A DNA stretch of 21,727 bases, from contig CAYUGY010000011.1 of NCBI GenBank assembly GCA_964444515.1, positions 1 to 21,727 on the forward strand, in the 5' to 3' direction. Position numbers and translations under genes: made by a program. The notes below the pieces were generated by a model, which saw nothing but the letters and a program-made list of their open reading frames with translations, ran no database searches and was not told the origin of the DNA. Positions 1-5,928 of the stretch are shown here, piece by piece. The stretch comes from JAIXRY01 sp964444515. Lineage in GTDB: Bacteria > Patescibacteriota > Minisyncoccia > Phycocordibacterales > UBA9973. Position 1 is the stretch's first letter. Each line of letters begins with the position of its first letter.

Positions 1-100
1 AGCGATATATTTTTAACGAACGAAGTGAGTATAAAAATAATCGACTCCTGACCGAGTCCAGAAACTCAAAACTCTATGGTCTTTTTATTTATACCGACAC

Positions 101-109
101 TGGTATAAT
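101..109 (+). promoter_or_regulatory. Extended -10 promoter of the P-loop kinase-like gene
   Basis: TG at 101-102, one base, then a perfect TATAAT at 104-109. The start codon follows after only 6 nt (ATG at 116). Transcription normally starts about 7 nt past the -10 box, so the mRNA is predicted to begin at or next to the ATG. No convincing -35 box is visible. Confidence 0.65.
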
Positions 110-115
110 AAAATT

Positions 116-634
116 ATGGAAACATCACTAAAACCAAAACTCATAATTTTAGATGGCGCACGAGGGGCCGGAAAATCGACCGTCAGCGCTTTGCTAAAAG
201 AAAGAACAGAAAACACTGTTTTTGTTGGTCTCGATATGATACGAAATTTAATTACAAAATCAAAAGCGACAGATGATTTTAATGTTATTGCATTTGATGC
301 AATATTTGCAATCACTGACTCTTTTCTTTCAAATGGCATCACAGTGTTTATCGATAGCGGTATTGCAAAGGAGCGTGATAAAAAATTAAAAGAAATTGCC
401 ATAAAAAACAATGTATCAATTTTCATGTACCATCTTTCTGCACCCAAAGAAGTTTTATGGGAGAGAATCCAAAAAAGAGGTGAAGAAAGAGGAAAAATGC
501 CAAGCAGAGAGCGTTTTGACTATACTTACGAAATGCAACAAGTCAAAGATTTTTCAGATTTTGTTGAAATAGACACAACCAAGAATACTCCCAGTGAAAT
601 AACTAATCAGATTTATTCTGAAGTTTTTATCTAA
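116..634 (+). CDS. Small P-loop kinase/ATPase-like protein
   Basis: A 172-residue soluble protein. Near its N-terminus is a Walker A loop, GARGAGKST at residues 14-22, preceded by a hydrophobic strand (KLIILD). An Arg/Lys-rich stretch around residues 117-130 (ERIQKRGEERGK) resembles the LID arginines of small nucleotide-type kinases. Size and motif order fit the adenylate kinase-like or AAA_33/zeta-toxin-like P-loop phosphotransferases, which move the gamma-phosphate of ATP onto a small molecule. The substrate cannot be read from the sequence. The ATG at 116 is chosen because it sits 6 nt after an extended -10 box. The gene stands alone: the helicase downstream has its own promoter. Fold assignment is fairly secure; specific function is unknown. 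Confidence 0.7.
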   Translation: METSLKPKLIILDGARGAGKSTVSALLKERTENTVFVGLDMIRNLITKSKATDDFNVIAFDAIFAITDSFLSNGITVFIDSGIAKERDKKLKEIAIKNNVSIFMYHLSAPKEVLWERIQKRGEERGKMPSRERFDYTYEMQQVKDFSDFVEIDTTKNTPSEITNQIYSEVFI

Positions 635-645
635 AACATCAGAAT
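615..645 (+). other. Inverted repeat spanning the stop codon of the kinase-like gene
   Basis: ATTCTGA at 615-621 pairs with TCAGAAT at 639-645, and a TTTT/AAAA pair nests inside. The TAA stop (632-634) lies in the loop region. No T-tract follows, so it may be a 3'-end-protecting hairpin rather than a terminator. The rest of 646-683 shows nothing recognisable. Confidence 0.35.
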
Positions 646-683
646 AGACAATATTAAACAGAATTTTGGTTCCGAGCGAAGAT

Positions 684-712
684 TTGACAAAAAAGCGTAT
701 AAATGCTAAAGT
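684..712 (+). promoter_or_regulatory. Full -35/-10 promoter of the DEAD-box helicase
   Basis: Perfect -35 TTGACA at 684-689, a 17-nt spacer ending in TGC, and -10 TAAAGT at 707-712. The predicted start near 719 gives a leader of about 78 nt. The leader holds a small hairpin: GTGTA (752-756) and TACAC (760-764) around a TCG loop. Most other promoters in the window sit almost on the start codon, so this long leader is an exception. Confidence 0.65.
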
Positions 713-796
713 CATTAAGTTACTAAATTAATATCTCTATTCGTATCATTTGTGTATCGTACACGGTCTTGATACTTAGAGACCAAAATACACAAT

Positions 797-2152
797 ATGT
801 ATACAAAAACACCGTCTCCACGTTCACGTGGGGCATCCTCTTCTTCTTTTGGAAGAAGTGCTCGTTCGACTAGTAGTAGTGGAACATTCAGATATGATGA
901 CCGTCCCTCTCGTAGTGGTGGTTCTTCAGCTGGAAACTTTAATAAAAAACCTTCTTTCGGAAGAGGTGGACCTTCACGTGGAGGAAAATCTTTTGGTGGC
1001 GGTAGAAGTACTGGTGGCCGTCGTGGTTTCAAAGGTGATTTCATCGATGAAAATAAATACATCAACAAAGCAACTTCAAAAACAGAAGATGCCTATGTTC
1101 CACAACACACGTTTGGTGATTTCGAAATCCATCCAAAGCTTGCTGAAAACTTGCTCATGAAAGGGTTCATTCACCCATCACCGATTCAAGATCAATCAAT
1201 TCCAGTAGCCCTTACTGGTCGTGACATCATTGGTATCGCTCAAACTGGTACTGGTAAAACTGCAGCGTTTTTGATTCCAATCATCAATAAATTGGTGGCG
1301 GATAATAAACACGCAGCACTCGTACTTGCACCAACTCGTGAACTTGCACAACAAATTGAAGCTGAGTTCAAACTTTTTACAAAAGGTATGAAATTGTTTT
1401 CTGTCTCTTGTGTTGGTGGTTCACCAATCGGCAAGCAAATGAGTGAACTCTCTCGTGGTGTAAATATCGTCATTGGAACACCGGGACGCGTCAAAGACCT
1501 CATTGCTCGCAACAAACTTGATATGAAATATTGTGGTTCTGTTGTGCTCGATGAAGCAGACCGAATGCTTGATATGGGATTCGTTGATGATATGAAATAT
1601 ATCTTGGGATTGATGCCAAAAGAAAAACAAGGATTTTTCTTCTCTGCTACATTCTCAACTGAAATCAAACGACTTTGTACTGATTTCTTGCGTGACCCAA
1701 TTTCAATCTCAATCAAATCTCGTGATACAGCAAGTTCAGTTGAACAGGATGTTGTAAGATTTACAGATCAAAAAAATAAAATTGAAATGTTGCACGAAAT
1801 TTTGATTAAACCGGAAGCAAGTAAGGTGCTTATTTTCCGAGAAATGAAAAGAAGTGTTGATGAATTGGCACATGAATTGAAAACTCGTGGATTCAAAGCA
1901 TTGGCACTTCACGGAGATATGCGTAATCGCGAACGCGAACGCGCAGTCAAATCTCTTGCAAACGGAGAAGCTCATGTCGTAATCGCAACTGACGTTGCTG
2001 CTCGCGGTATCGACATTGCTGACATCACTCACGTAATCAACTATGATCTTCCGTCTACCTACGACACCTATGTGCACCGTATTGGACGAACAGCCCGCGC
2101 AAAAAAAACTGCAACACATCTGAATTTTGTAAAGTCTCGAATATACAACTAA
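797..2152 (+). CDS. DEAD-box ATP-dependent RNA helicase with RG/S-rich N-terminus
   Basis: A 451-residue cytoplasmic helicase that should unwind short RNA duplexes with ATP, as DEAD-box proteins do in mRNA decay, ribosome assembly or cold adaptation. All core motifs are visible: Q motif near residues 124-135, motif I AQTGTGKT (148-155), Ia PTRELAQQ (180-187), Ib TPGR (228-231), II DEAD (252-255), III SAT (283-285), V ATDVAARGID (397-406) and VI HRIGRTAR (427-434). Residues 1-80 are a disordered Ser/Arg/Gly-rich tail with RGG-like repeats; in most bacterial relatives a basic tail is at the C-terminus instead. The protein stops only 17 residues after motif VI, shorter than RhlE/DeaD-type proteins. 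No Shine-Dalgarno sequence precedes the ATG. The family is certain; the subfamily (RhlE-like) is a guess. Confidence 0.95.
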   Translation: MYTKTPSPRSRGASSSSFGRSARSTSSSGTFRYDDRPSRSGGSSAGNFNKKPSFGRGGPSRGGKSFGGGRSTGGRRGFKGDFIDENKYINKATSKTEDAYVPQHTFGDFEIHPKLAENLLMKGFIHPSPIQDQSIPVALTGRDIIGIAQTGTGKTAAFLIPIINKLVADNKHAALVLAPTRELAQQIEAEFKLFTKGMKLFSVSCVGGSPIGKQMSELSRGVNIVIGTPGRVKDLIARNKLDMKYCGSVVLDEADRMLDMGFVDDMKYILGLMPKEKQGFFFSATFSTEIKRLCTDFLRDPISISIKSRDTASSVEQDVVRFTDQKNKIEMLHEILIKPEASKVLIFREMKRSVDELAHELKTRGFKALALHGDMRNRERERAVKSLANGEAHVVIATDVAARGIDIADITHVINYDLPSTYDTYVHRIGRTARAKKTATHLNFVKSRIYN

Positions 2153-2162
2153 ACCAAACAGG

Positions 2163-2198
2163 GGCGCAACCATTGGGGTTCCGCCACTTTTTGTTTTT
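2163..2198 (+). terminator. Terminator after the helicase
   Basis: GGCG-C-AACC (2163-2171) pairs with GGTT-C-CGCC (2177-2185) with one C/C mismatch and a 5-nt loop. A T-rich tract follows (2188-2199). It starts 11 nt past the helicase stop. Confidence 0.75.
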
Positions 2199-2222
2199 TC
2201 CTCATCCTATCCGCTTTTTTAT

Positions 2223-2231
2223 TGTTATACT
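2223..2231 (+). promoter_or_regulatory. Extended -10 promoter of the 128-residue orphan
   Basis: TG-T-TATACT at 2223-2231, with ATG 8 nt later at 2240. This predicts a leaderless or near-leaderless mRNA. The box and spacing are almost the same as in front of the convergent gene at 3423. Confidence 0.6.
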
Positions 2232-2239
2232 TATTTCAT

Positions 2240-2626
2240 ATGGAAAACAACCTCATACCAGAAGCAACACCAAAAGAATTACCGAACACAATCGTTGAGA
2301 TAATTGGTAATCAAACTGATCTCAATGAAATTATTGAAGACCCTGAAATTCTTGATGTAGATATTATTCACGCAAAAGTTTTTATAGAAATAAAAGAAGT
2401 AACTACTATTAATATGATAGTTGATGTACTCGGCAATAAAAGTGATATAAAAAGCAAAATTCATGCTGGTATAATAGAAATGCTTGGAAAAAGATTCTTA
2501 CCAGACTTTCCTCATCAGGTCACTTTCTTGCGTGCTGATATAGCTGTTCTTGATTGTTCTAATTCAACACTCAAAATGGAAGAACGTAAAATAAAGGAAT
2601 ATTTTGACACGATAATAATTGGATAG
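2240..2626 (+). CDS. Unknown 128-residue acidic protein
   Basis: Not recognised. The protein starts MENNLIPEA at the ATG at 2240; the in-frame TTG at 2222 lies inside the promoter and is rejected as a start. It is rich in Ile, Asp and Glu and has no membrane segment or signal peptide. A run of alternating hydrophobic residues (about residues 45-65) suggests beta strands, and the C-terminal third looks helical (KMEERKIKEYF). There is one Cys. It is convergent with the membrane HEPN-like gene, shares a symmetric terminator with it, and has a near-copy of its promoter, so the two may be co-regulated. It may belong to a lineage-restricted CPR family. Confidence 0.7.
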   Translation: MENNLIPEATPKELPNTIVEIIGNQTDLNEIIEDPEILDVDIIHAKVFIEIKEVTTINMIVDVLGNKSDIKSKIHAGIIEMLGKRFLPDFPHQVTFLRADIAVLDCSNSTLKMEERKIKEYFDTIIIG

Positions 2627-2687
2627 GTAAATTTTCCTACAAAGAAAATTCTTTCGACACTAAAAGTATCAGTGCAAATGATCAAAT

Positions 2688-2728
2688 TTCAAAAAGAGCG
2701 ACAACCAAAAGTTGTCGCTCTTTTTGAA
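2688..2728. terminator. Bidirectional terminator between two convergent genes
   Basis: A perfect 18-bp inverted repeat (2688-2705 with 2711-2728) around a CAAAA loop. The GC core is flanked by A5 on one side and T5 on the other, so it works as a rho-independent terminator in both directions. It serves the genes ending at 2626 (+) and 2767 (-). Confidence 0.9.
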
Positions 2729-2766
2729 TTGTGTTTTTCTATACGCTTACACTTTGATACTTACTC

Positions 2767-3423
2767 CTAGATTAATTTGAACTCTTCAAAGATATGTTTG
2801 TACATGTCGATTGTTTCTTTTGTTTCTCGCTGTGTCAGTTCGTATGATAAACCTTCGTGAGCAATCTTGTTTCGGCGTTTGTGTGCTTCCCAAGCTAAAT
2901 CAATTGTTTGAAAACTATTTCGACTAGCACTTTTCAATCGTTCTCCCAAAGTGTCACCGGACAAATTAAGGTTTTTAGTCAGATCATCGAGCATACTATC
3001 TGCTTCAATGATTGCCAATCGCCAATCATTCGGATTAGGTGTCAGACTATGATCAACAATTTTTTCCCATTTATCATTTTGTGACTTGAAGGCATTCTCT
3101 ACTTTTTGATTTACAGCTTCTTCTTTGGCTACTTTTGCAGCTTTTTCTTTTTCAATTTTCTTTTCATATAAACGAACTAGACAGTACAGAATAACCGTAA
3201 TGAGAAAAATACAAATAATAGCTGAAAGATTTTTAAGAAAAATCAAAAATGCAGTACCTGTACTTTGTCCTCCGCCACCACCTGAACCAGAACCACTTCC
3301 TCCTCCAAATAGAGAAGTGAAAAAATGATAAACTTGATAAAACAAATATTCCAAATTCAAATATGTTGGATCTACTTTGTTTGCCGTATTATTAACGACT
3401 TCTGCAATTGGAGCTTGTTCCAT
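2767..3423 (-). CDS. Membrane-anchored protein with HEPN-like RNKIAH motif
   Basis: 218 residues from the ATG at 3423; an upstream in-frame TTG lies in the promoter and is rejected. Layout: an aromatic amphipathic segment (residues 24-40), a Gly/Ser linker (about 40-53), a strong transmembrane helix (about 57-84), a charged coiled coil (86-105), then a helical cytoplasmic domain. That domain carries R184-N-K-I-A-H189, matching the R-x4-H motif of HEPN-fold nucleases and nucleotide-transfer partners, with a following helical tail (TKETIDMYKHIFEEF). HEPN domains are often RNases in toxin-antitoxin and defence systems, but here the motif alone suggests the fold. The membrane anchor plus glycine hinge is unusual for HEPN toxins. 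No antitoxin-like gene is adjacent, unless the convergent orphan is one. Membrane topology is confident; the HEPN label is tentative. Confidence 0.75.
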   Translation of the reverse strand: MEQAPIAEVVNNTANKVDPTYLNLEYLFYQVYHFFTSLFGGGSGSGSGGGGGQSTGTAFLIFLKNLSAIICIFLITVILYCLVRLYEKKIEKEKAAKVAKEEAVNQKVENAFKSQNDKWEKIVDHSLTPNPNDWRLAIIEADSMLDDLTKNLNLSGDTLGERLKSASRNSFQTIDLAWEAHKRRNKIAHEGLSYELTQRETKETIDMYKHIFEEFKLI

Positions 3424-3431
3424 ATAGAGTA

Positions 3432-3440
3432 AGTATAGCA
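3432..3440 (-). promoter_or_regulatory. Extended -10 promoter of the membrane HEPN-like gene
   Basis: On the minus strand TG-C-TATACT runs from 3440 to 3432, with 8 nt to the ATG (3423-3421). A leaderless or near-leaderless mRNA is predicted. Confidence 0.6.
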
Positions 3441-3445
3441 AAAAA

Positions 3446-3544
3446 AGTAAGTACTAAGTAGTTAGTAGTAAGTAGAAAACCCAAAAGAGCGAAGCCTACA
3501 GCTTCGCTCTTTTACTACTAAGTACTTACTACTTACTACTTACT
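3446..3544. repeat. Inverted arms of degenerate heptads around a terminator
   Basis: The left arm (3446-3475) reads as heptads AGTAAGT, ACTAAGT, AGTTAGT, AGTAAGT plus AG. The right arm (3515-3544) is its inverse with 26 of 30 positions complementary, and also has period 7 (ACTACTT units). The arms enclose the hairpin at 3483-3513, so a single RNA could fold as a long stem with that hairpin inside. The right arm overlaps the last codons of gatA. Confidence 0.8.
3483..3513. terminator. Bidirectional terminator downstream of gatA
   Basis: AAAAGAGCGAAGC (3483-3495) pairs perfectly with GCTTCGCTCTTTT (3501-3513) around a CTACA loop. On the minus strand it ends the gatCA transcript, whose stop codon is at 3529, and insulates the membrane-protein gene downstream. 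Confidence 0.85.
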
Positions 3545-4950
3545 ATTCCTTCTACTTTTTTTCCAAATGATAACAGTGCATCATCTGCAAGCATTGGCGC
3601 CAAAAAGTGCGTACTGTGCTTCAAATTATCTTCTGTGTCACCTGATGGAATAGACAATGCTGGATTGCCAGCAATGTTTGCTGGTGCCAAGAAAAGGTCT
3701 GCCAATTTCATTGCGATTGGATCGTTCATTTTCTCGCCGAATTTGAATGGAAGAAATGGTGCGGTCGGTGTCATGATGACGTCAACACTCCTGAATACCT
3801 CTTTCAGTTCAGCACGGATTGCATTTTGAACATCAAGGGCTTTTTTGTAATACGCATCATAATATCCATGAGAAAGAATATACGCCCCGAGGAGTATGCG
3901 ACGACGAACTTCTTTACCGAAACCTTGTCCGCGAGTTTTTTCATAAACTTCTTGCAACGTCTTGCCTTCCTTACTCAATCCATATCGAAGTCCGTCATAG
4001 CGAGCTAAGTTACTTGAAACCTCAGCAGTGTTCAACACATAGTACACCGCGAGCGAGTATTGAGTGATGGGCAAATCGACTGATACGATTTCATATCCTT
4101 CATTTTTTAATTTTTCTACGGTCTCACTAAAATTCTCTTTGACTGATGCTTCGATTCCACCTTGCTCAATCCACTTTGTTGGAATACCAATTTTTTTGAT
4201 TTCTCGTGTGTCACGCGCAACAGTTTCTGAAATAGAAGTTTCGTCCATTGCATCAATTCCACGAATTGTATTAAAAAGTATTTCTGCATCAGCTACTGTT
4301 TTGGCAATCGGACCAACTTGATCAAGCGATGACGCCATCGCCATAATTCCTGAACGAGAAACTTCTCCATAAGTCGGCTTGAACCCAACGAGTCCTGTGT
4401 ATCCAGCTGGCTGACGAATAGATCCTCCAGTGTCTGAACCAAGCGCAACCAACGCACCTTCCATTGCCACAGACGACACAGCACCACCTGAAGAACCACC
4501 TGGTACATACGCAGGATTGAGTGGATTACGTGTAATACCGTACGCGCTTGTTTCAGTCGAAGAACCCATGGCGAATTCATCCATATTGGTACGGCCGATT
4601 AATACAGCTCCGACAGCTTTTAATTTTGCGATCACTGTCGCATCACTAACTGCAACAAATCCTTCAAGCATTTTTGATGAAGCACTTGCATGTTCACCAG
4701 TCACGAGCATATTGTCTTTGATTGAAACAGGAATACCAGTCATCACCGTTGCGCTTCCATCGTCAATCATTTTTTGTGCACGGACAATTTGTTCATCAAG
4801 TGATTTGTAGATTTCCAAATACGCATTGATATCAGTATTTTTTTCATCAATATTTTTCAAGTAAACATCGACAAGTTCACGAACAGAAAATTCTTTGGCG
4901 AGCAAAGATTGATGCACTGATTCGATTGTGAGATTTTTGAGAGAGATCAT
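3529..4950 (-). CDS. gatA: Asp-tRNA(Asn)/Glu-tRNA(Gln) amidotransferase subunit A
   Basis: 473 residues, usual GatA length. The amidase-signature domain releases ammonia from glutamine and passes it to GatB, which amidates misacylated Glu-tRNA(Gln) or Asp-tRNA(Asn). Visible features are the catalytic lysine in the early SIKDN motif (about residue 78), the signature PGGSSGGAV, and the GSDTGGSIRQPA segment holding the cis-Ser/Ser-Lys triad. It starts 1 nt after the gatC stop (TAA at 4952-4954), so the two are co-transcribed. No Shine-Dalgarno sequence is seen. gatB is not in the window. Oddity: the last residues (VSSK plus the stop) are encoded by the start of the heptad repeat arm, so the C-terminus may have been changed by the repeat. 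Confidence 0.97.
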   Translation of the reverse strand: MISLKNLTIESVHQSLLAKEFSVRELVDVYLKNIDEKNTDINAYLEIYKSLDEQIVRAQKMIDDGSATVMTGIPVSIKDNMLVTGEHASASSKMLEGFVAVSDATVIAKLKAVGAVLIGRTNMDEFAMGSSTETSAYGITRNPLNPAYVPGGSSGGAVSSVAMEGALVALGSDTGGSIRQPAGYTGLVGFKPTYGEVSRSGIMAMASSLDQVGPIAKTVADAEILFNTIRGIDAMDETSISETVARDTREIKKIGIPTKWIEQGGIEASVKENFSETVEKLKNEGYEIVSVDLPITQYSLAVYYVLNTAEVSSNLARYDGLRYGLSKEGKTLQEVYEKTRGQGFGKEVRRRILLGAYILSHGYYDAYYKKALDVQNAIRAELKEVFRSVDVIMTPTAPFLPFKFGEKMNDPIAMKLADLFLAPANIAGNPALSIPSGDTEDNLKHSTHFLAPMLADDALLSFGKKVEGIVSSK

Positions 4951-4951
4951 A

Positions 4952-5230
4952 TTACATTACTTTTTTAACCTTAACAAAACCATTGTCTACTTCAGGTGCT
5001 TCCACAAGAATTTGTTCTGTGTAACTTCCACTGTCATTTGTCGCCACATCTTCACGAGCGATATTTGAAAGCAATGGTTCAGTACTAGCAATCGCACTTG
5101 TATCGATTTGACTCAACTGATCGATATAGCCGATGACTGCATCCATATCACGACCAATAGACTCTGCCTCTTCGGCTGAGATTTCCATCCGCATCATAGT
5201 AGCTAATTTTTGTACTGCTTCGGTATTCAT
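4952..5230 (-). CDS. gatC: Amidotransferase subunit C
   Basis: 92 residues, typical for GatC, a small non-catalytic subunit that wraps around GatA and stabilises its complex with GatB. The N-terminus (VQKLATMMRMEISAEEAE) and the central MDAVIGYIDQLSQIDTS match the family pattern of two helices followed by an extended linker. The C-terminus ends with the typical PEVDNGFVKVKKVM. It is first in the gatC-gatA operon. The ATG at 5230 lies 6 nt after an extended -10 box on the minus strand. The divergent HTH-like gene begins 92 bp away. Confidence 0.95.
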   Translation of the reverse strand: MNTEAVQKLATMMRMEISAEEAESIGRDMDAVIGYIDQLSQIDTSAIASTEPLLSNIAREDVATNDSGSYTEQILVEAPEVDNGFVKVKKVM

Positions 5231-5236
5231 AGGGCT

Positions 5237-5245
5237 ATTTTAGCA
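5237..5245 (-). promoter_or_regulatory. Extended -10 promoter of gatCA
   Basis: On the minus strand TG-C-TAAAAT runs from 5245 to 5237, and the gatC ATG follows after 6 nt. A leaderless transcript is predicted. Confidence 0.6.
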
Positions 5246-5246
5246 T

Positions 5247-5286
5247 AAAAATAATATTTTAAAATTCTAATAAAAAATAATATTTT
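5247..5286. repeat. Two copies of an AT-rich palindrome between gatC and the HTH gene
   Basis: AAAATAATATTTT occurs at 5248-5260 and again at 5274-5286, 26 bp apart. Each copy is a perfect odd palindrome (AAAATA, A, TATTTT). The first abuts the gatC extended -10. The pair could be operators for the neighbouring HTH protein; in such AT-rich DNA, chance is a real alternative. Confidence 0.45.
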
Positions 5287-5309
5287 TTATTTACTTTTTT
5301 ATTATTTTA

Positions 5310-5318
5310 TGTTATTAT
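5310..5318 (+). promoter_or_regulatory. Extended -10 promoter of the HTH-like gene
   Basis: TG-T-TATTAT at 5310-5318, with ATG at 5323 only 4 nt later. The 11-mer TTATTATTTTA occurs twice (5299-5309 and 5312-5322), so the -10 region is tandemly duplicated with a 13-bp offset. A leaderless mRNA is predicted. Confidence 0.5.
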
Positions 5319-5322
5319 TTTA

Positions 5323-5886
5323 ATGAACAAAAAAATAACAACAATGGAACCGTTCCTTGAAAAAACAACAGAGTTTATAAAATTTCATGATTTCTTTTTT
5401 AAACAAAAGTTTGGCAAAAGAAAAACACCTCTTTTTAAATCACAAGCAGAACTTGCTGAAGTTTGTATGAGCGATCCTTCTAATCCTATGTACGGAAAAA
5501 TGTCAGTAACAGTCAGGTCATCGATATCTCAGATATTTATAGGAGAAAGAAAAGTTAGCAAAAATGTATCTACTGCACTGAAACAAGCTATTGTAACAGT
5601 AATAAAAGATGAGAATCTTTTAAAGACAATTATTAGCGAGTTAGATACTTTATTGATTCAAGTAAAAGATGGTTGGAAAGATTTTATTGAGACAAAAGCA
5701 AAACATAAAGCAAAAATGTTATTGTCATACGCAGAAATCGAAGAAAAATTAAAATACACATATGAACCAGGAATAACAATTTTGACAGAAGACATAGAAT
5801 ATCTTCTGTATGTCATAAAAGGATCTGGTGATAAAATTAATTTAGAAGTGTTGATGACTTTACTGAAACAAAGAAAAGAAGTTTAA
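5323..5886 (+). CDS. Putative HTH (XRE-like) DNA-binding protein
   Basis: 187 residues, no clear family. Residues 40-90 resemble a Cro/CI-type helix-turn-helix: SQAELAEVC as helix 1-2, SSISQIFIGERKVSKN as the recognition-helix region with the usual ISxI.xGERxxS pattern, then a closing helix (ALKQAIVTVI). About 15 extra residues (MSDPSNPMYGKMSVT) sit between the second and third helices, which is unusual. The C-terminal half (about 100-187) is Lys/Glu-rich, helical and unrecognised. It is divergent from gatCA across a short AT-rich region with two palindromes, so control of itself or of gatCA is possible. Alternatively the HTH resemblance is a coincidence in a lineage-specific protein. Confidence 0.6.
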   Translation: MNKKITTMEPFLEKTTEFIKFHDFFFKQKFGKRKTPLFKSQAELAEVCMSDPSNPMYGKMSVTVRSSISQIFIGERKVSKNVSTALKQAIVTVIKDENLLKTIISELDTLLIQVKDGWKDFIETKAKHKAKMLLSYAEIEEKLKYTYEPGITILTEDIEYLLYVIKGSGDKINLEVLMTLLKQRKEV

Positions 5887-5895
5887 TGAATTTTT

Positions 5896-5928
5896 AAAAA
5901 AGCAAGGATATTTCTCCTTGTTTTTTTT
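5896..5928. terminator. Bidirectional terminator between the HTH-like gene and ligA
   Basis: CAAGGA (5903-5908) pairs with TCCTTG (5915-5920) around TATTTC. A-rich sequence lies on the left (5896-5901) and T8 on the right (5921-5928). The T-tract overlaps the ligA stop codon (TAA at 5929-5927), so both convergent genes share it. Confidence 0.8.

Noticed and set aside
1..100. Possible terminator or repeat left of the first gene
   Set aside because: GACTC/GAGTC pairs over a 6-nt gap (near 43-58), but there is no T-tract directly after it and too little upstream sequence to judge.
715..1068. Open frame of 117 codons on the minus strand opposite the helicase N-terminus
   Set aside because: Its Pro/Leu-rich translation is the mirror of the helicase Ser/Arg/Gly codons. 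The plus-strand frame carries all helicase motifs downstream.
2030..2152. Frameshift or truncation at the helicase C-terminus
   Set aside because: The end is short after motif VI, but the last residues (ATHLNFVKSRIYN) still resemble the strand after motif VI, and a terminator follows 11 nt later. A natural stop is more likely.
3446..3544. CRISPR array or tRNA-like element
   Set aside because: The units are 7 bp with no spacers of uniform length and no cas genes. No clover-leaf with anticodon arm can be drawn.
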